64,000 nucleotides of DNA. It comes from Heritagella_A intestinalis. Its GTDB lineage: Bacteria; Bacillota; Clostridia; Oscillospirales; Acutalibacteraceae. Both the position numbers and the translations under genes were made by a program. Where the stretch lies: positions 1 to 64,000 of the forward strand of contig CAJFQF010000011.1 in NCBI GenBank assembly GCA_904418995.1. The letters run 5' to 3'. The notes beneath the pieces were generated by a model, which worked only from the letters and a program-made list of their open reading frames with translations, made no database searches and was not told the origin of the DNA. The number at the start of each line of letters is the position of its first letter. The stretch's first letter is position 1. Below, piece by piece: positions 43,301-51,135 of this stretch.

Positions 43301-43877
43301 GCAGGGAAGCGTTGGGGGTGAAGAAATCCAGGATGCCGCCCCGGTGGGCGAACTGGCCGGGGCCCTCGATTTGGCTGGCTTCCTCATAGCCGCAGCGCAC
43401 CAGCAGCCGGATGATTTCCTCTGGGGGCACCTCGTCCCCGGGATGGAAGGCCCGGATGCGGCTTTTTAGCTCCTGGGGCGGCAGCACATACTGGAGGGCC
43501 GCGTCCACGCAGGCCACCACGCAGTCGCAGCCTTCGGGAGCGGGCTCCAGCAGCCGGGAGAGCACCTGAAGACGCTGATGCTCATACTCATGGCTGCTGC
43601 CGGCGGTGTCCCGGAAATTGAAGTCCCGGAGGGGGTAGACCAGAGGGCGCATCCCCATGGCGGCCAAATCGTCGGCCAGACGCTGGGCCTCCCGTTCGTC
43701 GCCGGTGAGCACCAGGGCGCGGCGGCCGGTACGGGCGCACAGGGTGCGGAGGAGGGCCGCTTTATGGACGGCGGAGAGCCCCGTGACGGCGGCAGGGAGC
43801 CGGCCGGCGTTGACGGCTTGTTCCAGCTCCTGCATTTCGGGGAGGGCCGCCAGGGCCCTGGTGAGGAATTTCATCAT
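40362..43877 (-). CDS. mfd: Transcription-repair coupling factor Mfd
   Basis: 1171-aa translocase that removes RNA polymerase stalled at DNA lesions and recruits UvrA. Full family length. Seen in order: UvrB-like N-terminal region; the CarD-like RNA polymerase interaction domain (GDYVVHVSHGVGIFEGI); superfamily 2 helicase motor with Walker A GDVGFGKTE, Walker B box DEEQRFG and TLSATPIPRT; motif VI QIRGRVGRSSR; and the C-terminal TRCF domain. Either of two adjacent ATGs after AAAGGAG may be used. It ends the prs-foldase-pth-mfd run, a gene order widely kept in Firmicutes, though a repeat cluster now separates it from pth. Confidence 0.97.
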   Translation of the reverse strand: MMKFLTRALAALPEMQELEQAVNAGRLPAAVTGLSAVHKAALLRTLCARTGRRALVLTGDEREAQRLADDLAAMGMRPLVYPLRDFNFRDTAGSSHEYEHQRLQVLSRLLEPAPEGCDCVVACVDAALQYVLPPQELKSRIRAFHPGDEVPPEEIIRLLVRCGYEEASQIEGPGQFAHRGGILDFFTPNASLPTRLEFWGDEIDTINAFDPETQRRTDEPLEEVTIAPAREVVIDDPSALVEKIRKLASSLRGKAAPAARTFLHAEADKLDNGLSISCADKYLPLLYDSPVTLLGYFDPENTLLFVSEPARVKERMRSTQWQWGEDCKGYLMEGVLCRGLDTYAGDWVWLTGQYEAFGTVFLDVFAHGTYDVPVRTLANVTARQLSVWGGSTELLSEDLRAMLHNRTACIVLAGSDRAARTTAADLQAEGLPASFLEDPETVAPGTVAVLPGALSAGMEFPSIGLGVITHGRIQSPQKARRQKRNKNAQEIYSLAELSPGDYVVHVSHGVGIFEGIHKINMQGVVKDYLKVKYAKNDVLYVPVTQLDLVSKYIGPREDSNVRLNRLGGTEWQKAKTRVRTAVRDMAKELIRLYAQRMQAKGHAFPQDTQWQRDFEAHFPFDETEDQLRCIQEIKGDMERQAPMDRLLCGDVGFGKTEVALRAAFKCITDSKQCAILVPTTILAWQHFQTICKRMEGFPVNIELLSRFRTPKQQDEILRRVRHGDVDIVVGTHRLVSKDVKFRDLGLLIIDEEQRFGVAQKEKLKEACHNVDVLTLSATPIPRTLNMALSGIRDMSVIEEAPHDRHPVQTYVLEYDAGIIADAIRRELRRGGQVYYLHNDVGTIQQVAASLQTRIPEARVGFGHGKMSEQELSEVWRQLIDHEIDVLVCTTIIETGVDVPNANTLIIDNADRLGLSQLHQIRGRVGRSSRRAYAYLTFTPSKVLSEVAQKRLSAIREFTEFGSGFKIAMRDLEIRGAGNILGGEQHGHMESVGYDLYLKLLGEAVSREKGEEVQSVEEECVVDMQIDAHIPEKYISNLSQRLEIYRRIADIRTFDDAADVLDELIDRFGDPPKAVKGLVDVALLRNLASSLGITEVKQQNDHLLLYKSKIDMAQMARLTGAMKGRVLLSAGSRPYISVKIPSALEPLAVLEETLKLMQEPAEAPSKPQGGKQ

Positions 43878-43899
43878 TGGAAAGCGCTCCTTTCTATCT

Positions 43900-44598
43900 T
43901 ACTTTTTTCTTTTTACAGCCTTGTTCTCCCAAACTGCTTTTTTCAGGGGAATGTCCCCTGTGCCCCTCAGTCTCCTATGCGGAGGGCACTAACTTTTCTC
44001 CTGGAATGAGAAAAGTTAGCAAAAGAATCATATAGGGCGTCATCTTGACACGCCAAGCGAAATCATCCTGCAAGCGAGCTTGCGGATGCATTTCGAAGGC
44101 GGTCAGGGTAGCTTTTTTAACGCGCCGCAGCGGCATCGAGAAACAACCCGTTCCCTCGCGTTGCCAGTCTGCTCCCGCTGACGAAAAGGGTAGATACATC
44201 GATTCAGTAGCGGAACAGCCTGCCTGATAGGAGCAAGCCCAATAAGTTGGAGGGCAGCAGTCTGTTGGTGCGGTGGAGAAAGTTTGCTAAACGGGGGCGA
44301 CTGCTTCGGTTGTTGTTTCCAGAGCCGGAGCCCCCGTTTCACAAGGCCTGCTTGCGTCGGACTTTTCGCGGTCAAGCCGCGTAGGCTTGCGAATCTTTTG
44401 CTTCCTTTTCTTTTCGGAAGAAAAGGAAGTGCCCTCCGCATAGGAGACTGAGGGGCACTGGGGATACTCCCCTGTGAAAGGGCAGTTTGGGAGACCCTAT
44501 CTTGGAAACCCAACTTTCGCACCCAGGCTGTTTACGCGGGAGATAAGCCCGCTCATAGATGATGCTATCTCGCGGCTTGGCACCGGGCACTGCCCGGT
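43900..44598. repeat. Composite repeat element between mfd and pth, inverse of 16420-16960
   Basis: No gene. Read on the minus strand it begins, overlapping the pth stop, with the 17-nt palindrome ACCGGGCAGTGCCCGGT (44582-44598) and the GCCAAGCCGCGAG arm, then carries in order the modules of the 16420-16960 copy: GGAAAAGAAAAGGAAG-type hairpin, the AACGGGGGC/GCCCCCGTTT hairpin (44290-44341), the 90-bp TCTTGACACGCC...GGCGGTCAGGGTAGC block (44041-44112) and the TTTTCTC/GAGAAAA hairpin. Confidence 0.85.
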
Positions 44599-45218
44599 TA
44601 GCCTTGGAAGCGGTTCATAGCTTCGTCAATCTTGCCCTGGACAATCAATTCCGCTGCCTGGGCCGCCCGGTCACAGGCTTCCCCCAGGGACTTCTGCTCG
44701 TCAGGGGTGAACCGAGACAGCACCCAGTCCGCCAAATCCCAGCCGGGGTTGGGCTTCTTGCCCACGCCGATTTTAATCCGGGGAAAGGTGTCTTTGCCGG
44801 AAAGATAAATGATGTTCTTGATGCCGTTGTGGCCGCCGTCGCTGCCCTTGCGGCGGATGCGGATGTGTCCCGGCTCCAGGGAAATGTCATCGAAGAGCAC
44901 CAGCACTTTCTCCGGGGGCAGCTTGTAGAAGGCCATGGCCTCCTGCACCGACTGGCCGCTGAGATTCATAAACGTGGAGGGCTTCAGCAGCAGCACCTTC
45001 TTGCCTCCCAGCATACACTCCCCGCACAAGCCCTTGAATTTCAGCCGGTCTACCCGGGCGTTGGTTTTTTCTGCAATGGCGTCCAGGGCCATGAAACCGG
45101 CGTTGTGGCGGGTGTTTTCGTACTGGCGGCCCGGATTCCCCAGGCCCACAATGAGAAACTCCACCGGCCCCACAGGAACAGACGGGCGGGAGACGGAGGA
45201 GAACAGGTTTTTCAACAT
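44598..45218 (-). CDS. pth: Peptidyl-tRNA hydrolase
   Basis: 206-aa esterase that frees tRNA from prematurely released peptidyl-tRNA. Start ATG 45216-45218 behind AAAGGAG (longer frame rejected). Seen: FLIVGLGNPGRQYENTRHNAGF with the conserved Asn and catalytic His, KPSTFMNLSG, FDDISLEPGHIRIR (active-site Asp) and GSDGGHNGIKNI. Normal family length with an N-terminal extension of about 20 residues. Lies between the foldase lipoprotein and mfd. Confidence 0.96.
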   Translation of the reverse strand: MLKNLFSSVSRPSVPVGPVEFLIVGLGNPGRQYENTRHNAGFMALDAIAEKTNARVDRLKFKGLCGECMLGGKKVLLLKPSTFMNLSGQSVQEAMAFYKLPPEKVLVLFDDISLEPGHIRIRRKGSDGGHNGIKNIIYLSGKDTFPRIKIGVGKKPNPGWDLADWVLSRFTPDEQKSLGEACDRAAQAAELIVQGKIDEAMNRFQG

Positions 45219-45333
45219 AAAACGGCTCCTTTGACAGCAGGATATGGCGGGATGGAAGTTCCACCCCGCCTTGGTTCGCAAAGAGTATAGCATATCCTGG
45301 GGGAAAAAGCAAAGGGAAAACCCTCGAAACCTG

Positions 45334-45367
45334 AAAAAACCGCCCACCCCAAACGGGGCAGGCGGTG
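45334..45367 (-). terminator. Rho-independent terminator of the foldase gene
   Basis: On the minus strand: ACCGCCTGCCCC, loop, GGGGTGGGCGGT followed by TTTTTTC. Confidence 0.85.
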
Positions 45368-45384
45368 CTTGGCTTTTTCAGGGA

Positions 45385-46659
45385 TTATTCAGAAGCGCTG
45401 CTCTCGCTGCTTTCACTGCTTGCGGAGCTCTCCGAAGACTCGCTGGACGCGCTGCTTTCGGAAGAGGAGCTCTCAGAAGAGGTGGAAGAGGTGGAAGAAG
45501 TGGAGCTGCTCTCAGAAGAAGCGGAGGAGAGGTCGGACTCGCTGAAGAACATGTGGGGGTCATAGGAGTCCAGGACGGAATCATTAAAGGTGATGTCGTC
45601 CAGGGCGTTGGCCCCTTCCTCCATGTCGGCGGTGTATTCGTCGTTTTTCAGCTCGGAGAGAACGCTCAGACGCTGCTCCGCGTCGGAGAGCATCTCGTCA
45701 CAGGCCTCGCTGATGGGGTTCTTCTGGATAATCACAAACATATTGGAATCCGGAATATCCACAAAATCCACAGTGTTCTCGTCCATTTCCTTGATTTTCG
45801 CCGTCATTTCTTCCGGGTAGTGGGAGCTTTCCAGGTTCACGGTCTCGCTGGCCAGGTTGGAATTGGAATCGTCAGAGGAACTGGAGGAAGAGGAAGAAGA
45901 GGACTCGCTGGAGCTGGAAGAAGCGGCTGCGGCCTCCTCGTCCCGGGCAGCCTGGTATTCCTCGGCGGCTTCCTCCATGGTCAGCTCCCCGTTCTGGATG
46001 CGGGTCACATACTGCTGGTATTCCTTGGCGGCCTCGGCCTTTTCATCATCGGTCATGGTATCGGTAGAGCCGCTCTCATTATATTTGGTATAGGCGCAGG
46101 TGAAGTAGTCTACATCTACATAGGTGCCCTCGTAGTACTCCCGAAGCTCGTCGTCGGAGACTTCCTTTTCCCCGCCGGGGCCGTAAACCGCTTCAAATAC
46201 CTTCTGATATTCCACGATGAACTGGGAATAGGCCCGCTCCAGGGAGGTCTGGGCAATGCCGTACTGGTCAAAGCTGGCGCTGTAAGCGGACCACTGGGAA
46301 CCGGTGAGGGACTCAATCTGGGACTGGTCGTCCTCGTCCAGGGTCAGGCCCAAATCTTCCATGCGCTGGTCTACATAATACATGAGCTTCAGGGACTCCC
46401 GGGCCCGGTCCTTCACCCACTGGGTGCCGTCCTTGCCGTCGATTTCCTGGTCAAATACGGACTTGGTGTCGTCCTCCACCAGGGTCAGGGCTTCCTGATA
46501 GGCGTTGGAGAGATAATAAATGTACGTGCCGATAGGGGCGGTATCATCGCCGCGGCGGGCGGCCCACGCCTTATCCTCTGAGTAGCAGCCGGAGAGGGCC
46601 GACACCAGGAGCAGACAGGCCGAGACGCCGGCTACCAGTTTTTTCATCATTTTTTTCAT
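45385..46659 (-). CDS. SurA/PrsA-like foldase lipoprotein with Ser-rich tail
   Basis: 424 aa from ATG 46659 (the ATG four codons upstream sits one base from the ribosome-binding site). Signal peptide with lipobox LSGC (Cys25). The N-terminal half resembles the SurA/PrsA chaperone domain (SLKLMYYVDQRMEDLGLTLDED), and a parvulin-like part follows, but its usual HILV-type opening is replaced by VDYFTCAYTKY, so prolyl-isomerase activity is doubtful. Two low-complexity Ser stretches: an internal one (about 240-265) and a C-terminal tail of SSESS repeats (about 375-424). Its place beside pth and mfd fits the usual location of such foldases. Confidence 0.8.
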   Translation of the reverse strand: MKKMMKKLVAGVSACLLLVSALSGCYSEDKAWAARRGDDTAPIGTYIYYLSNAYQEALTLVEDDTKSVFDQEIDGKDGTQWVKDRARESLKLMYYVDQRMEDLGLTLDEDDQSQIESLTGSQWSAYSASFDQYGIAQTSLERAYSQFIVEYQKVFEAVYGPGGEKEVSDDELREYYEGTYVDVDYFTCAYTKYNESGSTDTMTDDEKAEAAKEYQQYVTRIQNGELTMEEAAEEYQAARDEEAAAASSSSSESSSSSSSSSSDDSNSNLASETVNLESSHYPEEMTAKIKEMDENTVDFVDIPDSNMFVIIQKNPISEACDEMLSDAEQRLSVLSELKNDEYTADMEEGANALDDITFNDSVLDSYDPHMFFSESDLSSASSESSSTSSTSSTSSESSSSESSASSESSESSASSESSESSASE

Positions 46660-46783
46660 ACTGGGAACCATGCCTTTCTTGTGATGTTTTGATGGATTTC
46701 TACAGAATTAGCCTCTTGAACAGAAACAAAATCATTATAACGCAAAAAGCACAGGATGTCCAGCATGAATTCTCATGAATTTA

Positions 46784-46828
46784 TAAAAAAGTCCCAGCGG
46801 AACTCCGGGAAAGAGTCCGCTGGGGAGG
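46784..46828 (-). terminator. Rho-independent terminator of prs
   Basis: Minus strand: CCCAGCGGACTC, loop, GAGTTCCGCTGGG, then ACTTTTTTAT. Confidence 0.85.
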
Positions 46829-46834
46829 GGTTTC

Positions 46835-47794
46835 TCATAAAAACATGGGGGAAACGGGCTTGTCCTCGTAGATGCGGTCAATGGCTTGGGCAAAGAGGGG
46901 GGCCGTCGAGAGAATGGAGAAGTTGGGGAGGAGCTTTTCCCCGGTAACCGGGATGGTGTCCAGAAGCAGCAGCTCCTGGATGCAGCTTTCCCGGATACGC
47001 TCCACTGCCGGGCCGGACAGCACCCCATGGGTGGCGCAGGCATAGACCTCGGTAGCGCCGCCCTTTTCCATACAGGCCGCCGCCGCGTTGCACAGGGTGC
47101 CGGCGGTGTCGATCATGTCGTCTACCAGAATCACCTTTTTGCCCCGGATATCCCCGATAATGCCCATGACCTCGGAGACGTTGGGACGGGGCCGGCGCTT
47201 ATCGATAATAGCCATGGAGCAGCCCACCCGCTCGGCAAAATTCCGGGAGCGGGTCACAGAGCCCAGGTCCGGGGAGACCACCACGAATTCCTCTTCCCGG
47301 CCCCGGACCCGTTCCCGCAGGAAGGAGGCCAGCAGAGGCGCCCCCAGGAGATGGTCCACCGGGATGTCGAAAAAGCCCTGGATCTGGGGGGCGTGGAGGT
47401 CCATGGTCAGCATCCGGTCAATGCCGGAAACCGACAGCAGGTTGGCCACCAGCTTGGCGGAGATGGGGTCCCGGGCCCGGGCCTTGCGGTCCTGGCGGGC
47501 ATAGCCATAATAGGGGATGACAGCGGTGATGCTGGCGGCGGAGGCCCGGCGCATAGCGTCGGCCAAAAGGAGGATCTCCATCAGGTGGTCGTTCACCGGC
47601 GCGCAGGTGGACTGGACGATAAAGCAGTCCGACCCCCGCACCGATTCCCCCAGGGAGACGGAGGTTTCCCCGTCGCTGAAGGCGGAGACCCCGCACTTCC
47701 CCAGGGGGAGCCCCAGCTCCTCTGCAATCTGCCGGGCCAGCTCCGGATTGGCGCTTCCCGAAAAAATCTTGATGTCCTTTCCATGCAGGTTCAT
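46835..47794 (-). CDS. prs: Ribose-phosphate pyrophosphokinase (PRPP synthetase)
   Basis: 319 aa from ATG 47792-47794 after AAAGGGG. Makes 5-phosphoribosyl-1-pyrophosphate from ribose-5-phosphate and ATP for purine, pyrimidine, His and NAD synthesis. Seen: KIFSGSANPELA, IPYYGYARQDRK (ATP/metal site), MDLHAPQIQGFF, and the PRPP-binding loop VILVDDMIDTAGT. The usual flag-loop and length are present. First gene of the prs-foldase-pth-mfd run. Confidence 0.96.
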   Translation of the reverse strand: MNLHGKDIKIFSGSANPELARQIAEELGLPLGKCGVSAFSDGETSVSLGESVRGSDCFIVQSTCAPVNDHLMEILLLADAMRRASAASITAVIPYYGYARQDRKARARDPISAKLVANLLSVSGIDRMLTMDLHAPQIQGFFDIPVDHLLGAPLLASFLRERVRGREEEFVVVSPDLGSVTRSRNFAERVGCSMAIIDKRRPRPNVSEVMGIIGDIRGKKVILVDDMIDTAGTLCNAAAACMEKGGATEVYACATHGVLSGPAVERIRESCIQELLLLDTIPVTGEKLLPNFSILSTAPLFAQAIDRIYEDKPVSPMFL

Positions 47795-48190
47795 ATCCAA
47801 ACCCCTTTCCCGGGCCGTGGCCCGCGTTCCTGTTTTTTCCCGGAGGGGGCTCCCTCCGGCCCTTTCTATAGCTTCTATGTTTATTATGACAGCCGGGGCA
47901 AAATTTTACAAGGGAAGAGGGAAACTTTCCCGGAAAGCTTATGGGCTTTTTTTGGTGATTTTTGCGCAGCGCCGGTTCTTTCTCCTGGAAAATCCCGGCG
48001 GCGGCCTTGCAGAAAAACTTTTACAATATTACGTGTGCGTTACAAGATGTTTACACATAATTGGAACAACGCAAAAATAGATGTTAATATTTTACAAAAC
48101 ATTTAATTTAACAAAACGAGAATTTGATAGTAGCGCCGTATGATAAGAAGCAGGAAACACCCATACCCCAATGAAAAAAGGAGCAAACCA

Positions 48191-50824
48191 ATGATGAGAC
48201 TATCGAAGAAAAGCCTCAAGGCTGCTGTGGCGGCGGTATTGTCCGCAGCCGTTCTGTGCAGCGCCAGCCTGCCGGCCTTTGCAGCGGAAACCGCCGGCCA
48301 GGAAACGGACCAGCTGAAGATCGCCGTCCTCTCCGACACCCACTACCTTTCCCCGGACATGATTCAGGACACGGCGGACTACACCGACCATCTGAACAGC
48401 GACCGGAAGATGTTCACGGAAAGCGCCGCCATCCTGGAAGGGATGCTGGACACCATCAAAGAGGACCAGCCCGATGTGCTGCTGATTTCCGGCGACCTGA
48501 CCAAGGACGGCGAGAAGGAAGGCCACGAGGCCCTGGCCGCCCAGCTGGAAGCGCTGAAAGAAGAAGTCCCCGGCCTGGATGTGTATGTGGTTCCCGGCAA
48601 CCACGATGTGCGCAATTCCAACGCCATGAACTTCAACACCGAAAGCGGCGAGGCGGAGCCCGCCGGCCGCACGGAGCCCGAGGATTTCATGGAGATTTAC
48701 GGCGACGCCGTATACAATGACGACAGCGTCATCGCCCGCTATACGCCCCCCGAGGGGAAAGAAGCCGGCAGCCTCTCCTATGCGGCCCGGCCCCAGGACG
48801 GCTATACCATCATTGCCATTGATTCCGCCCGCTACAGCGCCGACAACACCGACAGCGGCCTGGACGAGCACGAGACCAGCGGCGCCGTCAGCGCCGACCT
48901 GGAGCAGTGGGTGGTAGAGCAGATCACCGCCGCCAAAGAGCGGGGCGATACGGTAATCGGCCTCCAGCACCACGGCATGGTGCCCCACTTCACCATGGAG
49001 CCCGACCTGCTGCCCATGTACCTGGTCAACGACTATGAGCGCCTGAGCCAGGTGTATGCCGACGCCGGGATGCAGTATATCTTCACCGGCCACATGCACG
49101 CCAATGACATCGCCACCGTCACCACCGAGGCCGGCAACACCCTCTATGACATTGAGACCGGCTCCGTGGTCACCTATCCCTCCCCCATGCGCTTTGTCAC
49201 CCTGACCCGCAGCTATGAGGACGGCGCCGTCACCGAGGATATGCAGGTGGAGACCAAGACCCATCTGGGCCCCATCACCTTCACCGACCCCCTCACCGGT
49301 GAAGAACGCACCATTGAGGACGTGACGGAGTACGGCCGCCAGCACGGCTTCAGCAACGATATGCTCACCACCACCGTCAACGGCTTCCTCCACAGCTACT
49401 ATGCCCAGGCTATCCAGGCCGGCGGCATCCGCTCTGTCATCGAGAGCCTGGTTTCCGACCTGGCAGGCATGGACCTCACCGTAGACCAGCTGGTAGATGT
49501 GGGCCTGCCCCTGCTGCTGCCCACCCCGGAAGAGGGCGGCACCCTGTATTATGACAGCGACGAGGGCGGCATGGTCATCGACACCACCGGTTCCTCCCTG
49601 GAACTGCAGATCCTCATTCCCAACTCCGGCCTGAAGCAGGCTCTGAACGTGCTCCTGGATAAGGTGGACGCCCTGCTGGAAGATCCCGCTCAGCTGGACA
49701 GCGCCGTGACCACCATTGTGGAGAGCCTGACGGGCATTATGGTCACCGGCGACAAAACCCTGCTGGACTATGTGAACTACATCTATCAGAGCCACCTGGG
49801 CGGCGAGGACAACGGCCAGCAGCCCCAGTGGGTCCAGGACGCCACCGCCAAGATTGAAAACGGCCAGCTGGTAGACCAGGTTATCGACGTGCTGGTGCAG
49901 GATATTGCCTCCCTGCTGGACACGGTTCTGGACAACCTGACGGTTACCGAAGTGCTGGGCATCACCGGCTGGGACAACAACGAAGGCGTGAAGAACTTCA
50001 TCGCCGCCGAAGGCCGCACCCCCCTGCTCTCCCCCTATCAGGGCCACAACAACACCGAAACCACCCTGGCCCTGATTTTTGGGCCCCTGGGCGCAGGCTG
50101 GCCCTCCAGCAACAACACCTTCACCGTGCCCAGCGCCGACTATACCCTGGGCCAGTTCCTGGACGACTTTAACGGCTCCTTTGCCGGGATGCTCTACACC
50201 ATTGACCTGGGCGCCCTGCTGGATGAGCTGATTAACGGCACTCCCGCCGACCCGGAAGAGGGCACCGAGGCCACCGAGGGCCTGGTGACCGAAGAGATCC
50301 GCAATCAGCTGGGCGGCTGGCTCCTGTCCCTGGTGAACTCCATGGGCACGGACAGCAACTATCCCCAGGACAACAACACCGAGATTTCCGTCCAGTGGAA
50401 GCTGGCCGACTACACCGCTATCCGGGAGCTCATCGCCAAGGCCGAGGCCATGGATCTGGCCGGCTACACCCAGGAGAGCGTGGACGCTTTCCAGAGCGCC
50501 CTGGACGCTGCCAAGAACCTGGCCGCTGATTCCACCCAGGCCGAAGTGGACCAGGCCGCCGCAGCCCTCCAGTCCGCCATGGACGGCCTGGTGAAGGCAG
50601 AAGAGCCCTCCATCGACCCGGGCGATGACAACAACAATAACGGCAGCAACAATGGGGACAACCAGAACGGCGGTTCCAACAAGCCCGGCGATTCCAACGA
50701 CCCCAACAAGGGCCCCATCACCGGCGACAACACCGCTCCCTGGGCAGCCGTTACCCTGATTGTGGCTTCCGGCGCTCTGCTGGCAGTGCTGGCCATGATG
50801 AAGAAGCGCGCCCAGGCCCGCTAA
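48191..50824 (+). CDS. Surface-anchored calcineurin-like metallophosphoesterase
   Basis: 877 aa from ATG 48191 after AAAAAAGGAG. Signal peptide 1-31; metallophosphoesterase domain about 43-330 with all five metal motifs: DTHY, GDLTKDG, GNHD, LQHHGMVPH and GHMHAND. A long central region (about 360-730) of unknown fold follows, then one FIVAR-type helical domain (about 740-800), an Asn/Gly/Asp linker and a sortase-like GPITGD signal (about 840), a membrane helix and KKRAQAR. The C-terminal half follows the same plan as the two ENGases. Substrate unknown: phosphodiesters or phosphomonoesters outside the cell, possibly nucleotides. Confidence 0.9.
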   Translation: MMRLSKKSLKAAVAAVLSAAVLCSASLPAFAAETAGQETDQLKIAVLSDTHYLSPDMIQDTADYTDHLNSDRKMFTESAAILEGMLDTIKEDQPDVLLISGDLTKDGEKEGHEALAAQLEALKEEVPGLDVYVVPGNHDVRNSNAMNFNTESGEAEPAGRTEPEDFMEIYGDAVYNDDSVIARYTPPEGKEAGSLSYAARPQDGYTIIAIDSARYSADNTDSGLDEHETSGAVSADLEQWVVEQITAAKERGDTVIGLQHHGMVPHFTMEPDLLPMYLVNDYERLSQVYADAGMQYIFTGHMHANDIATVTTEAGNTLYDIETGSVVTYPSPMRFVTLTRSYEDGAVTEDMQVETKTHLGPITFTDPLTGEERTIEDVTEYGRQHGFSNDMLTTTVNGFLHSYYAQAIQAGGIRSVIESLVSDLAGMDLTVDQLVDVGLPLLLPTPEEGGTLYYDSDEGGMVIDTTGSSLELQILIPNSGLKQALNVLLDKVDALLEDPAQLDSAVTTIVESLTGIMVTGDKTLLDYVNYIYQSHLGGEDNGQQPQWVQDATAKIENGQLVDQVIDVLVQDIASLLDTVLDNLTVTEVLGITGWDNNEGVKNFIAAEGRTPLLSPYQGHNNTETTLALIFGPLGAGWPSSNNTFTVPSADYTLGQFLDDFNGSFAGMLYTIDLGALLDELINGTPADPEEGTEATEGLVTEEIRNQLGGWLLSLVNSMGTDSNYPQDNNTEISVQWKLADYTAIRELIAKAEAMDLAGYTQESVDAFQSALDAAKNLAADSTQAEVDQAAAALQSAMDGLVKAEEPSIDPGDDNNNNGSNNGDNQNGGSNKPGDSNDPNKGPITGDNTAPWAAVTLIVASGALLAVLAMMKKRAQAR

Positions 50825-50868
50825 AAAATCCCATCCATTTCTGTTTTTGAAAATTTGACCCTCACCAG

Positions 50869-50904
50869 AAAACCCGCCGCCCTCCCTGGGCCGGCGGGTT
50901 TTCG
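50869..50904 (+). terminator. Rho-independent terminator
   Basis: Stem AAAACCCGCCG/CGGCGGGTTTT after the phosphoesterase gene. Confidence 0.85.
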
Positions 50905-51009
50905 CCCTGGTGCAGGGGGCGCAGCCCCATATTTTTAGAAAAAACTGCTATAAATCCCCGGGGCCTGTACTGAAAAGCGACAAAATTTTGCGCCGTGCGC
51001 CTGAAGCAG

Positions 51010-51038
51010 TTGATTTTTTGAAACCGCTCTGCTATAAT
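51010..51038 (+). promoter_or_regulatory. Promoter of the amt-glnK operon
   Basis: TTGATT (51010-51015), 17-base spacer, TATAAT (51033-51038). Transcription would begin near 51045, only a few bases before a terminator hairpin. Confidence 0.75.
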
Positions 51039-51048
51039 GGGGTCGAGC

Positions 51049-51088
51049 AAAGGTGTTCCAAGTTTTTGGGACACCTTTCTTTTTTTAT
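51049..51088 (+). promoter_or_regulatory. Leader terminator (attenuator) upstream of amt
   Basis: Hairpin AAAGGTGTTCC / GGGACACCTTT with an 8-base loop, followed by TCTTTTTTT, right after the start point of the promoter at 51010-51038 and 48 bases before the amt start. It would stop most transcripts unless read-through is favoured, which suggests antitermination control of ammonium uptake. Confidence 0.65.
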
Positions 51089-51135
51089 ATTTTTCTATCT
51101 TGTGTTAGAATCTGAAACAGGAGGGTGATTGCAAA

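Noticed and set aside
40575..43469. 964-codon open frame antisense to mfd
   Set aside because: Low-complexity His/Gly/Val/Gln composition typical of a shadow; Mfd motifs on the minus strand are complete.
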